NCBI GenBank assembly: GCA_016788045.1
Contig: JAEUTG010000044.1
Span: 97,563 to 161,562 of the forward strand
Direction: 5' to 3'
Origin: Bacteroidales bacterium
GTDB lineage: Bacteria; Bacteroidota; Bacteroidia; Bacteroidales; Lentimicrobiaceae
Length of the DNA stretch: 64,000 nt
Both the position numbers and the translations under genes were made by a program. The notes under the pieces were generated by a model that was given only the letters and a program-made list of their open reading frames with translations, was not told the origin of the DNA and made no database searches. Shown here piece after piece: positions 34,546 to 43,440 of the stretch. Position 1 is the stretch's first letter, and the number at the start of each line of letters is the position of its first letter.

Positions 34546-35709
34546 TTACGAAAGGAATCCCAGGATGATACCGGCAGCAACCGCACTACCGATCACTCCT
34601 GCTACATTGGGCCCCATGGCATGCATCAGCAGATGGTTTGTTTTGTCGTATTCAAGTCCGACTACCTGAGAAACGCGGGCACTGTCGGGAACGGCAGATA
34701 CGCCCGCATTTCCGATGAGCGGGTTCATTTTATTCCCTTCTTTCAGGAACAGATTAATGATTTTCACAAACATTACACCTCCGAAGGTCGCAATCACAAA
34801 AGAGGCTGCCCCGAGGGCAAATATCCCTACCGATTTTGCTGTAAGGAAGGTTGTAGCTTGTGTTGAAGCCCCTACAGTAAGCCCGATCAGGATCGTAACA
34901 ATGTCGATCATAGGACCTTTTGCCGTATCGGCCAATCGTTTGGTAACACCACTTTCTTTGAGGAGATTGCCGAAGAAAAGCATTCCGAGAAGCGGTAAAC
35001 CTGAAGGAACGATAAAACAGGTCAGCAACATTCCGATGATAGGGAACAACACCTTTTCAACTTTTGAAACACTACGGGGTGGTTTCATGCGTATGAGGCG
35101 TTCCTTCTTTGTGGTAAGCAGGCGCATTACCGGAGGTTGTATTACCGGCACCAACGCCATATATGAATAGGCTGAAATTGCAATCGCACCCAGCAATTCG
35201 GGGGCCAGTTTGGATGAAAGAAAGATAGCGGTCGGGCCATCTGCACCACCGATAATTCCGATGGCTCCAGCTTCAGATGGCGAAAAGCCCAGAAGCAAAG
35301 CAATGGCATAAGCACCAAAAATACCAAGCTGTGCTGCAGCTCCGATCAGCATCAGCTTTGGATTGGAGATCAGCGCAGAGAAATCGGTCATTGCCCCGAT
35401 CCCTAGAAAAATCAATGGTGGGTAAATTCCCTGTAAAACACCGAAATACAGGTAGTTAAGCACACTACCCGATTCATAGATCCCGATTTTCAATCCCGGC
35501 ATAAAGGCAATATTGCCAACCAGAATCCCAAATCCAATGGGGATCAGCAACATAGGTTCGTATTCCTTAGCAATGGCCAGATAGATAAAAATCAGTCCAA
35601 TGCAGATCATAATCAGGTGCCCGCTGGTTACATTGGCAAAAGCGGTGTAAGTGAAAAACTGGTTCAGGTGATCACTCACGAAGGTCAGAAAACTTCCGGA
35701 ATGTTCCAT
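34546..35709 (-). CDS. Na+-translocating decarboxylase beta subunit (OadB/MmdB-like)
   Basis: The 387-residue integral membrane protein has about ten hydrophobic segments. The conserved GGADGPT (154-160, Asp157 in the Na+ path) identifies the beta subunit of biotin-dependent sodium pumps. It decarboxylates carboxybiotin and exports Na+. It is the last gene of the mce-mmdA-oadG-like-biotin carrier-oadB operon, 3 nt after the biotin-carrier stop. The neighbouring carboxyltransferase and epimerase point to methylmalonyl-CoA rather than oxaloacetate as substrate. Confidence 0.93.
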   Translation of the reverse strand: MEHSGSFLTFVSDHLNQFFTYTAFANVTSGHLIMICIGLIFIYLAIAKEYEPMLLIPIGFGILVGNIAFMPGLKIGIYESGSVLNYLYFGVLQGIYPPLIFLGIGAMTDFSALISNPKLMLIGAAAQLGIFGAYAIALLLGFSPSEAGAIGIIGGADGPTAIFLSSKLAPELLGAIAISAYSYMALVPVIQPPVMRLLTTKKERLIRMKPPRSVSKVEKVLFPIIGMLLTCFIVPSGLPLLGMLFFGNLLKESGVTKRLADTAKGPMIDIVTILIGLTVGASTQATTFLTAKSVGIFALGAASFVIATFGGVMFVKIINLFLKEGNKMNPLIGNAGVSAVPDSARVSQVVGLEYDKTNHLLMHAMGPNVAGVIGSAVAAGIILGFLS

Positions 35710-35712
35710 CGA

Positions 35713-36156
35713 CTAATCTCCTATCACAATTAAAACATCGCCTTCCATCACCGAATCTCCTTTGCCAACCTTCAGGCTGATTACTTTCCCTTCTTTATCA
35801 GCGTTGATGTTGTTCTCCATCTTCATCGCTTCAAGGGTAATCAGTTTCTGCCCCACTTTTACCGTATCTCCTTCACGTACATGCAACTCAAGAATAACAC
35901 CGGGTAAAGGAGATTTAATACTTCCGGTTCCTTTGGGTGCTGACGGACTTGATGTTTTGGCTATGCTGGGGGCTGAGTCGGTGGATGGAACACTGACCGA
36001 TCTGACCAGCTTCGGTGTTTTGGAGGTCTGAATCGCCTTGTCAACTTCAACCTTGTATGCTGTTCCGTTTACTTCTACTTCGGCAATGTTCTCTTCGATG
36101 TTCTGAATCTCAACCTCGTAAACATTTCCGTTTATGGTGAATTTAAATTTTTTCAT
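35713..36156 (-). CDS. Biotin carrier subunit of methylmalonyl-CoA decarboxylase
   Basis: The 147-residue protein has an N-terminal beta region (~1-45), a Pro/Ser/Ala-rich flexible linker (~50-80) and a C-terminal biotinyl domain. Lys112 in LEAMKMENN is the biotinylation site. It shuttles CO2 between the MmdA carboxyltransferase and the OadB pump. It is tightly packed in the operon. Confidence 0.94.
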   Translation of the reverse strand: MKKFKFTINGNVYEVEIQNIEENIAEVEVNGTAYKVEVDKAIQTSKTPKLVRSVSVPSTDSAPSIAKTSSPSAPKGTGSIKSPLPGVILELHVREGDTVKVGQKLITLEAMKMENNINADKEGKVISLKVGKGDSVMEGDVLIVIGD

Positions 36157-36201
36157 TTCCAGGGTATTTGTGTGATTATTCTTTGTTTGATCAAACCCGG
36201 C

Positions 36202-37101
36202 TTAGCGGGGATGGTTCCGTAACCCGTAAATTTTTGAACTCCAGGGTGAATAAGTCCGGGAAACCTTCTTAATCGTAAGTATAGCCTCCTCGTGATCGTG
36301 AAGCTCGCTGATGTAGAGATGAATCGCCATGGCAATGGCAGCATTTACCTCACCTGATATTTCAATTCCGGGCAAGGATTCTTCCAGTGGCTCTTTTTTA
36401 CATTCACGGCAGAACATCCTCTTCAGGTTAATACTGTAGATTCTTTTGGTATTTTTGAATACTATATATAAAAGTATCAATGCCGCAAATACTACAGACA
36501 TGGCGATCACTGCCATACCGACTCCATAGGGATCCATTTCAACAAACTTCTCACCGGCTGATTCAACTGTCCCAGTGAAGTTGTTGGCCATTGGTGTCGT
36601 TTTCTCAAGAAACCCCCATTCATGATTTCCATCTGTAAGCCTTCCGTAAGATACATCTGGTTTCTGTGGGCCGTACTTCACCGCATCTATTATTTTTTTG
36701 CCATTGCCTTCATAGATAGCGACATAATCCGTTTCCTCAAGGGTAAAATTCAAGTGCAGAATTCCTCTTGTTGGAACATTATCGGCAAAAAACACCAGAT
36801 AATTACGCGGGGCAATCTGAGTAATGGGGTCTCCTTTGGGTATGAAGTATTTAGTCGGATTCAGGGGGTCATTTGTAAGGTAAGACCCGCCGATATCAAC
36901 CGTATTGTAGGCTGAATTGAAAATTTCAATCCACGCACTGTGCTGCCCGTAATCGTCTACATAGTTTGAATCGTTGAGTACCAGAATCTCATTGATCTTC
37001 AGATCACGCGTGCTCTGGGCCTGTATGCTGCCCGGCAAAATCAGCAATACCAGTATGAAGCAACCGGCAGCCTTTCTGATGACATTTCGTATCGTCTTCA
37101 T
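36202..37101 (-). CDS. Lamin-tail domain + OadG-like small subunit fusion
   Basis: The 299-residue protein has a signal peptide (~1-28). A lamin-tail (LTD) beta-sandwich covers ~31-175 (INEILVLNDSNYVDDYGQHS.WIEIFNS, YLVFFADN, EWGFLEKTTPMANN). One transmembrane helix (~192-214) and a cytoplasmic tail of ~80 residues follow. The transmembrane/tail part sits where the gamma (OadG) subunit belongs in the operon and resembles it. The extracellular LTD is extra compared with the classic ~80-residue OadG. Gamma subunits hold the complex together and bind metal; the LTD role is unknown. Gaps of 45 nt (to the biotin carrier) and 10 nt (to mmdA) support the operon. Confidence 0.85.
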   Translation of the reverse strand: MKTIRNVIRKAAGCFILVLLILPGSIQAQSTRDLKINEILVLNDSNYVDDYGQHSAWIEIFNSAYNTVDIGGSYLTNDPLNPTKYFIPKGDPITQIAPRNYLVFFADNVPTRGILHLNFTLEETDYVAIYEGNGKKIIDAVKYGPQKPDVSYGRLTDGNHEWGFLEKTTPMANNFTGTVESAGEKFVEMDPYGVGMAVIAMSVVFAALILLYIVFKNTKRIYSINLKRMFCRECKKEPLEESLPGIEISGEVNAAIAMAIHLYISELHDHEEAILTIKKVSRTYSPWSSKIYGLRNHPR

Positions 37102-37111
37102 CTCTACCGGC

Positions 37112-38671
37112 TTATAAAGGTAAATTTGAATGTTTCTTCGGAGGATTTACATCCTTTTTGGTAGCCAGTGCCTGAAAAGCCCTGATTACCCTGAAACGGG
37201 TGTTGCGCGGTTCAATCACATCATCGATGTAGCCATATTTGGCGGCATTATACGGATTGGCAAATTTATCCTTGTATTCATCCTCACTCTGACGGATAAA
37301 CTCTTCCTTCTCTTCAGGACTCGTAAACTCTGTGAGTTTTTTGTTGTGCAACACCTCAATGGCACCCTTGGGACCCATAACCGCGATTTCTGCGCCCGGC
37401 CATGCATAATTAATGTCCCCACGCAGGTGCTTTGAACTCATCACACAATAGGCACCCCCATAGGCTTTACGAAGCACTACCGTGACTTTCGGAACAGTAG
37501 CTTCACCATAGGCATACAAAAGTTTTGCACCGTGAATAATGATTCCACCGTATTCCTGAGCTGTTCCCGGCAGAAAACCCGGAACATCAACCAGCGTAAG
37601 GATCGGAATATTAAAAGCATCGCAGAACCTCACAAAACGGGCAGCTTTGCGCGAAGCATTGATGTCAAGTACACCAGCCAGGTAATTGGGCTGATTGGCC
37701 ACAATACCTACCGACATCCCGTTGAAACGGGCATAACCGGTAACAATATTCGGGGCATAGTGCCGCTGTATTTCAAGAAACTCGCCACAATCCACGATTG
37801 AATGGATCACATCCTTAACATCATAGGGTTTATTCGGGTTGTCAGGAATGATATAGTTCAAAGAATCTTCAAGCCTGTCGATGGGGTCGGGACAAGTTGC
37901 CAGTGGCGGCTCTTCCAGGTTATTCTGCGGAAGGAAACTGAGCAGTTTGCGAATCAGTGCGATCCCCTCCTTTTCATCGTCGGCCACAAAGTGACTGATC
38001 CCTGATTTGGTTCCATGCACCATGGCGCCTCCCAGTTCTTCTTCAGTCACCACTTCGCCGGTTACTGTTTTTACCACCTTCGGGCCTGTCACAAACATAT
38101 TGCTTGTTCCCTTGCTCATGACGATAAAATCGGTGAGTGCCGGAGAATACACAGCACCCCCTGCACAGGGACCAAAAATGGCTGATATCTGAGGAATAAC
38201 CCCGGAAGCAAGAATATTGCGCTCAAAAATCTCGGCATATCCTGCCAGGCTGTTTACCCCTTCCTGAATTCTGGCACCTCCTGAATCGTTGATCCCAATT
38301 ACCGGAGCACCTACTTTCATGGCCTGATCCATGACCTTGCAGATTTTATTGGCAAAGGTTTCAGACAAGGATCCTCCGAAAACTGTAAAGTCCTGTGAAA
38401 AAACATAAACCACTCTTCCGTCGATGGTGCCATGTCCGGTGACTACCCCATCAGAGAGAAATTCCTGTTTTTCAATTCCGAAATTGGTGCAGCGGTGGGT
38501 GACAAACATATCGAATTCCTCAAAACTGCCTTCATCAAGAAGCAATTCTATCCGTTCGCGTGCAGTAAGTTTTCCTTTGGCGTGCTGTGCATCAATTCTT
38601 TTCTGGCCGCCACCCAGTTTGGCCTGTTCCCGCTTGTCGAGAAGTCCCTTGATTTTGTCTTCAAAAGCCAT
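37112..38671 (-). CDS. mmdA: Methylmalonyl-CoA decarboxylase / acyl-CoA carboxyltransferase alpha subunit
   Basis: The 519-residue carboxyltransferase has two crotonase-like halves. The N half shows GGARIQEGVNSLAGYAEIF and FGPCAGGAVYSPALTDF; the C half has VPGFLPGTAQEYGGIIIHGAKLLYAY and AYGGAYCVMSSKHL. It moves the carboxyl group of (S)-methylmalonyl-CoA to biotin, giving propionyl-CoA. The same fold serves propionyl-CoA carboxylase, but the adjacent Na+ pump genes indicate decarboxylation in the succinate-propionate pathway. Confidence 0.94.
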   Translation of the reverse strand: MAFEDKIKGLLDKREQAKLGGGQKRIDAQHAKGKLTARERIELLLDEGSFEEFDMFVTHRCTNFGIEKQEFLSDGVVTGHGTIDGRVVYVFSQDFTVFGGSLSETFANKICKVMDQAMKVGAPVIGINDSGGARIQEGVNSLAGYAEIFERNILASGVIPQISAIFGPCAGGAVYSPALTDFIVMSKGTSNMFVTGPKVVKTVTGEVVTEEELGGAMVHGTKSGISHFVADDEKEGIALIRKLLSFLPQNNLEEPPLATCPDPIDRLEDSLNYIIPDNPNKPYDVKDVIHSIVDCGEFLEIQRHYAPNIVTGYARFNGMSVGIVANQPNYLAGVLDINASRKAARFVRFCDAFNIPILTLVDVPGFLPGTAQEYGGIIIHGAKLLYAYGEATVPKVTVVLRKAYGGAYCVMSSKHLRGDINYAWPGAEIAVMGPKGAIEVLHNKKLTEFTSPEEKEEFIRQSEDEYKDKFANPYNAAKYGYIDDVIEPRNTRFRVIRAFQALATKKDVNPPKKHSNLPL

Positions 38672-38748
38672 TTAACATTTAATTTAGCGCGAAAATCCGG
38701 AACCATAAGGGTATCCTGCTGATTCCCGCAGTGATTATCTGGTGTGAT

Positions 38749-39159
38749 TTATTTGTTTTTATTCTCACAGAATTCCGTCAGAACACCAAACGTGGATTTC
38801 GGATGAAGAAAAGCAATGTGCAATCCTTCGGCTCCTGCCCGTGGTTTCTGATCAATCAGCTGAATACCCTTTTCAGCTGTCTCACTCAGGGCTTCTTCAA
38901 GATTTTCAACCGCAAAGGCAAGGTGATGTATTCCCTCACCTTTCTTCTCGATGAACTTCCCGATTGGTCCCTCAGGATCGGTTGACTCCAGCAACTCTAT
39001 TTTGGTTTGTCCAACCATAAAAAAGGCAGTTTTAACCCGCTGATCCTTAACTTCTTCTACGGCATAGCACGTTAGCCCGAGAACATTTTCATAGTAAGGG
39101 ATACTTTCCTCCAGACTTTTCACCGCAATGCCAATGTGTTCAATATGTGTAGGTTTCAT
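38749..39159 (-). CDS. mce: Methylmalonyl-CoA epimerase
   Basis: ATG 39159 begins MKPTHIEHIGIAV; longer versions of the frame run through AT-rich non-coding sequence and past the promoter box. The 136-residue glyoxalase-fold enzyme interconverts (R)- and (S)-methylmalonyl-CoA. Metal ligands are seen in IEHIGIAV (His), KIELLES (Glu), GEGIHHLAF (His) and GVLTEFCE (Glu). It is the first gene of the decarboxylase operon and links methylmalonyl-CoA mutase, not in this window, with MmdA. Confidence 0.95.
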   Translation of the reverse strand: MKPTHIEHIGIAVKSLEESIPYYENVLGLTCYAVEEVKDQRVKTAFFMVGQTKIELLESTDPEGPIGKFIEKKGEGIHHLAFAVENLEEALSETAEKGIQLIDQKPRAGAEGLHIAFLHPKSTFGVLTEFCENKNK

Positions 39160-39175
39160 AGCTTTAAATTTCCGG

Positions 39176-39183
39176 CAAAAGTA
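39176..39183 (-). promoter_or_regulatory. -7 box (TACTTTTG) of the mce operon
   Basis: TAnnTTTG match on the minus strand, about 17 nt before ATG 39159. The -33 region is unclear. Confidence 0.5.
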
Positions 39184-39359
39184 TATACTAAATTGGTTTC
39201 GGGAAAGCATTTCTGACAATTTATAATGCCATTTACAATAAATAACGATTCTAATTAAGCTTTTGAAATTCAAATATATAGAACTATATATGTTACATAG
39301 ATTATACGTATTGTAACCACGCTGATCCGGTCGAAACCATTCACCTTTAAAATGCAGGC

Positions 39360-39404
39360 AACATGGTTCCTGTGCCAAAAAATCCCTGGCACAGGAACCA
39401 CGTT
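39360..39404. other. Long stable hairpin between vWA gene and mce promoter
   Basis: Arms of 17 bases (aacatggttcctgtgcc and partner) match at 16 of 17, with an 11-nt loop. It lies 28 nt after the vWA gene stop on the minus strand. No T-run follows either arm, so termination by this hairpin alone is uncertain. Confidence 0.65.
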
Positions 39405-39432
39405 GTATTCGCCATGACATTAAAATACCAGA

Positions 39433-41754
39433 TCAGAAGCCGATGCTGATTACGATTTCTGCCTTGATCGCTTTGCCGCTTTTGGTTGCCGGTTTCCAGG
39501 CGGGCATTGCCCTGGCGATCCGGATAGCTTCTTCGTCGCAGCCATACCCAAGCGGTTTCATTACCGTGATTCTCCCTATTTTCCCGTCAGACCCGATGGT
39601 GACCTTCAGTACTACTTTTCCTGAAATGGCATTTTGTTTTGCCGGTTCGGGCATCACCAGTTTTTCTTTCAGAAATTTCTCCAGGGCGGATTCACCCCCC
39701 GGAAACTCCGGTGCAGTGCTGAACTCTGTCACCAAAACCTCTTCCTGATACACCGGTTCCAGGTCCATGGTTGTTTCGCGGCATTCCACGGGCGAAGATG
39801 GTGCATTGATTCCCATAATCTTTCTTCCGGACGCACTGCTTCCAATGGCCAGGTTACTTACTCCTTCGGGCAAAGGCAAAGGCTGGTTCACCGTTACAAA
39901 GCCTCCCTGATTGTTGCGCACGCTGCTGTCAATGGCCACAAAAGAAGTATAGGCTGTAAGCAGGTTATGGCTGATTCCCAGCCGGGTAACCCTTTCCTTT
40001 AGGTCGTCCGGAACTCCGGTATAATCTCCCTGATAATCATCCAGCACCCGGATTTGTTCCCTGGCCCATAGGTAACGGATTGCCTTGTTTTCAGATGAAA
40101 CTTTGGTACCTGCCAGATCAACCGTCTGAGAATATGCTCCTGCCCCGTTGCTGCCTTTCAGAACAATGCTTCCTTTCGCTTCTCCCCGAAACTTTCCGGT
40201 AATCATTACCGGGCGTGACTGAAATACATCTGGTATGGCAGAAGGCTGTACATCAAAAGCATCAAAGTTTTTAAAATCAATTTCTATTCCGGTCAGCACC
40301 GGTGAACTGATGTATTTTCTGAATGCGGAAGCAATTTCACCGGCTACTTTCTCCCCTGTAACCACAAATGCCTCGCCTGATCCAGCCCGTGCCATTCCTT
40401 CAATAAGATACCGGTTCACAGAACTACCTATCCCGAAAGCGAAAAAGTTCGCTTCACCCAGACTTGTCCGGATGAGAGAAAAAGCTTCCTTCTCAACAGT
40501 AACAAACCCATCGGTTGCAACAACAAAGGTGCGTGCAAATTCATCGCTGAGCTCCAGCGACAATGCCCTGCGGAGTGCCGGAAGGAGTTCAGTGCCCCCA
40601 CCTCCGCTCTGTGAGCTGAGCATTTTCATTGCTCTGGCGATATTCCCCGGGCTGGCCGGCACCGAACTTTCAGAAAGCAGGTTGCTTCCACCTGCAAAAA
40701 ACAGAATGTTAAAACGGTCGGTGCTTTTCAGCCCGCTGAGCAAGTCTGAAATCAGCTTCTTTGAAACCTCAAGCGGAAATCCGAACATCGAACCGGAAAC
40801 ATCCACGATGAAAATGTACTCTCTGGGCGGGATCAGTTCCGGCTTCACCACATCAGGTGGCTGTATGCAGGCCAGAAAGTAATTCTCGCTTCCGTCGTTG
40901 TATAGCCAGACTCCTGATTCGATGCGGTTTCCGCCAAGGGTATAATGAAGAATGAAATCCCGGTTTCCTCCGTATGTTTCAGATTTGTCGAGCAATACTG
41001 AAACAGCGTTTTTATCCCGGAACACCGTATTGATCTTGTGAGACGTACTCCGGAGATTTTTTACCGGAATCGCAGAAGAGATGTTACAATGAAGCTCAAA
41101 GGTGTAAGCAGGGAGTTCTCCTTCATTTGTATAAGGGTTCTCTGTCCAGCCTTCCGAAGAACTACCGGTTTCTGTTTTACCGGTGTACCTCGGACCGACA
41201 ACAGCCGGGAAAACGAATTCATAACGGCCCTCAGATGGCAGCAGGGTTTCTGTATACTGCAGTTCAACCTCGATTAGATCACCCGGCAATATATTGCCGA
41301 CACTCATCTGAAATACATTCGGCCGGTGCTGTTCCAGCAGGCTGGCTGTCTGGCCCTGCTCAACTGCCCGGGTGTACTCTTGCCTGGCTTTGTTGCGTTC
41401 TTCAATTTTCGCAACAACAACCCGTTCACCAATGGTCATTTTCAGGGCGTGAACTGCTGCCCTGGTCGAACCCGGAAAAATATAAACCGCCTCGATGGGT
41501 TTGCTGCCACGGTTACGGTAAACCTGTTTCACTGAAACATGGGCAATAATACCGGCAATATCCACATCGGAAACAACAGACAGCAGCGGAAGGGATTCAG
41601 CATCTGCATTTTCGGGAAGTATAAAGCGGGGCGCCCCTGGCTTTTCAGCAGTCTGGGCCATTCCCGAGGGTGGCAGGGAAAACAGAAACATCAATAAATT
41701 GCTGAGAAGGAATACACAGTAAGGGTGGAAGCGAAAGAAGCTGAACGGTTTCAT
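39433..41754 (-). CDS. Exported VIT + vWA + TonB_C fusion protein
   Basis: The 773-residue protein has a signal peptide (~1-33, GMAQ). A VIT (vault/inter-alpha-trypsin) domain covers ~55-180 (VKQVYRNRGSKPIEAVYIFP, QQEY-like ARQEYTRA). A von Willebrand A domain starts near 313 with a complete MIDAS (DVSGSM, 318-323; TDGFV later). The C-terminal ~85 residues are a TonB_C domain (FPGGESALEKFL, GCDEEAIRIARAMPAW). VIT-vWA proteins are common envelope proteins; the added TonB_C end is unusual and implies contact with TonB-dependent components. It is upstream of, and convergent with nothing in, the mce operon; tonB lies 163 nt upstream on the same strand. Confidence 0.88.
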   Translation of the reverse strand: MKPFSFFRFHPYCVFLLSNLLMFLFSLPPSGMAQTAEKPGAPRFILPENADAESLPLLSVVSDVDIAGIIAHVSVKQVYRNRGSKPIEAVYIFPGSTRAAVHALKMTIGERVVVAKIEERNKARQEYTRAVEQGQTASLLEQHRPNVFQMSVGNILPGDLIEVELQYTETLLPSEGRYEFVFPAVVGPRYTGKTETGSSSEGWTENPYTNEGELPAYTFELHCNISSAIPVKNLRSTSHKINTVFRDKNAVSVLLDKSETYGGNRDFILHYTLGGNRIESGVWLYNDGSENYFLACIQPPDVVKPELIPPREYIFIVDVSGSMFGFPLEVSKKLISDLLSGLKSTDRFNILFFAGGSNLLSESSVPASPGNIARAMKMLSSQSGGGGTELLPALRRALSLELSDEFARTFVVATDGFVTVEKEAFSLIRTSLGEANFFAFGIGSSVNRYLIEGMARAGSGEAFVVTGEKVAGEIASAFRKYISSPVLTGIEIDFKNFDAFDVQPSAIPDVFQSRPVMITGKFRGEAKGSIVLKGSNGAGAYSQTVDLAGTKVSSENKAIRYLWAREQIRVLDDYQGDYTGVPDDLKERVTRLGISHNLLTAYTSFVAIDSSVRNNQGGFVTVNQPLPLPEGVSNLAIGSSASGRKIMGINAPSSPVECRETTMDLEPVYQEEVLVTEFSTAPEFPGGESALEKFLKEKLVMPEPAKQNAISGKVVLKVTIGSDGKIGRITVMKPLGYGCDEEAIRIARAMPAWKPATKSGKAIKAEIVISIGF

Positions 41755-41917
41755 GGTGAGTTTGTTTTGAGTTGATAAGAATTAACTGTTCATTCAGGCA
41801 TACAGGGGTTGGACCTGCAAAAGGTTGTGATTGATATCCAATAATTTAAGAAATTCTGACCTGTGGTTTCAGGCCTTAAGAAGTGGTCTCAGTTAATGAT
41901 ACTGTATTATGGAAGAT

Positions 41918-42595
41918 TTAACCGACCAGGGTGAAGCGTACCGGCATACTGAGTCTTACCCTCACTGGTTTACCCCTTTGTTTGCCCGGGTTCCATCTGG
42001 GCATCTGTGAGATTACCCGCACGGCTTCTTCTGTGCAACCTCCCGCCAGTTCCCTCTGCACGGTAACGGAGGAAATGCTGCCGTCGGCCTCAACCACAAA
42101 ACCAAGGTAAACCACTCCACTGATCCCGGCCTCCCTGGCCTGGGCAGGGTAAACTATGTTTCTGCTGAGGTAGCTGAACAACGCGGCCTCTCCGCCGGGG
42201 AAGGATGGCATTTCCTGAGCAATAATAAAGATTTCAGGTTCAGTGACAGGAACTTCCTCGGTGTATTCAGGCAATACAAAAGGTTCCAGCTTTTCATCCG
42301 GGTCTGTTTCAATTTTAATTTCGATATCCGGAATATCCTCGATCGTATTATCAACGATTTTAAGCAGGGTAACATTCTGAGGTTTGGGAGGCTCCGGTTT
42401 TTTAACCTGAACGATTTCAATGAAATCTGTTTCGGGTTCAATCCTGCCGGAATCAGGAAGAACTACCGGATTTCCATAAGGTGTTCTCCATTCAAAAGCA
42501 AGCAGTGCGAGACTGATCGCAACGATTAATCCTGTCTGCAGGAAGAAGGTACGATTCTTTTCCAGATCGGCTTTGGGTGATTTTCGTGTTTCCAT
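41918..42595 (-). CDS. TonB family energy transducer
   Basis: The 225-residue protein has a cytoplasmic N-tail, one transmembrane helix (~17-35), an acidic and Pro/Glu-rich periplasmic spacer and a C-terminal TonB_C domain (EMPSFPGGEAALFSYL, IVYPAQAREAGISG, GCTEEAVRVISQMPRWNPG). It likely transmits proton-motive force to TonB-dependent receptors; no ExbBD genes lie in the window. The domain is close to those at 19585 and 43441, suggesting recent family expansion. Confidence 0.9.
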   Translation of the reverse strand: METRKSPKADLEKNRTFFLQTGLIVAISLALLAFEWRTPYGNPVVLPDSGRIEPETDFIEIVQVKKPEPPKPQNVTLLKIVDNTIEDIPDIEIKIETDPDEKLEPFVLPEYTEEVPVTEPEIFIIAQEMPSFPGGEAALFSYLSRNIVYPAQAREAGISGVVYLGFVVEADGSISSVTVQRELAGGCTEEAVRVISQMPRWNPGKQRGKPVRVRLSMPVRFTLVG

Positions 42596-42839
42596 GGCTT
42601 TAAGATTTAAGATGAAACATTTATACTGAAGATGCAGGGTTGATTATAATTCCATAAAGCACAGTCAAAAAAAATCTGTCAAAGAAACCACGATTCAGAA
42701 AGAAACACTTTGCTGATCAAACCTAAGCTACTGAAACAGCAACAGATTGACTGTAAAAAGAAGCTTCTGTAAAAATTACGCCCATCCTTGAGAAATATTG
42801 TATTTTAGTGCAGGTTTGAATAAAACTAATCCAGCGCTG

Positions 42840-43439
42840 ATGTTACTCCCTGCATCTGAAGAAAAACCTTTCGATCGTCTTTCTGATGAAGAGCTGGCCG
42901 GTTTGTTCAGACAATCGGGCAATCAGGAGATCATCGGCGAGCTGTTTTCAAGGTATTCACCATTGGTTCTGGGGGTTTGTTATAAATACCTCAACGAACG
43001 CGAGATAGCACGCGATACAGCCATGGGTGTTTTTGAGAGCCTTTTCAGTACGTTGAAAAAGTATGAAGTCAGCAATTTCAGGTCGTGGTTACTCACAGTT
43101 ACCAAAAGCCATTGTGCACAGGTGCTCCGGAAGCTGAAAAAAGAGCCCTCGGGTCTTCTGACCGGCAATGATTTTATTCTGGAGGTTATGGAAAATCATG
43201 ATTTTCTGCATCCTTCTGATGAAAATGAGATGACACAACACCTGCAAAAGCTGCATGAATTACTGGGAAAACTTCCTCCCGGACAGCAACAATGCCTGCT
43301 TTTGTTTTATTTTGAAAACAGAACCTATCAGCAGATCAGCGAGGCAACGGGACACAGTCTGAATGAAGTTAAAAGTCACATTCAGAATGGAAAACGAAAT
43401 CTGAAGATCAATCTGGAAAGATATTTCGCCGACAGTTAA
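42840..43439 (+). CDS. ECF-type RNA polymerase sigma factor
   Basis: Start ATG 42840 is used; an upstream TTG (42798) is less likely. The ~199-residue product has sigma region 2 (ELFSRYSPLVLGVCYKYL, FRSWLLTVTKSHC) and region 4 (LPPGQQQCLLLFYFENRTYQQISEATG). The segment before region 4 is longer than in many ECF factors. The gene is followed after 1 nt by an anti-sigma/TonB_C gene, the classic sigma/anti-sigma order. It is divergent from tonB. Confidence 0.9.
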   Translation: MLLPASEEKPFDRLSDEELAGLFRQSGNQEIIGELFSRYSPLVLGVCYKYLNEREIARDTAMGVFESLFSTLKKYEVSNFRSWLLTVTKSHCAQVLRKLKKEPSGLLTGNDFILEVMENHDFLHPSDENEMTQHLQKLHELLGKLPPGQQQCLLLFYFENRTYQQISEATGHSLNEVKSHIQNGKRNLKINLERYFADS

Positions 43440-43440
43440 G

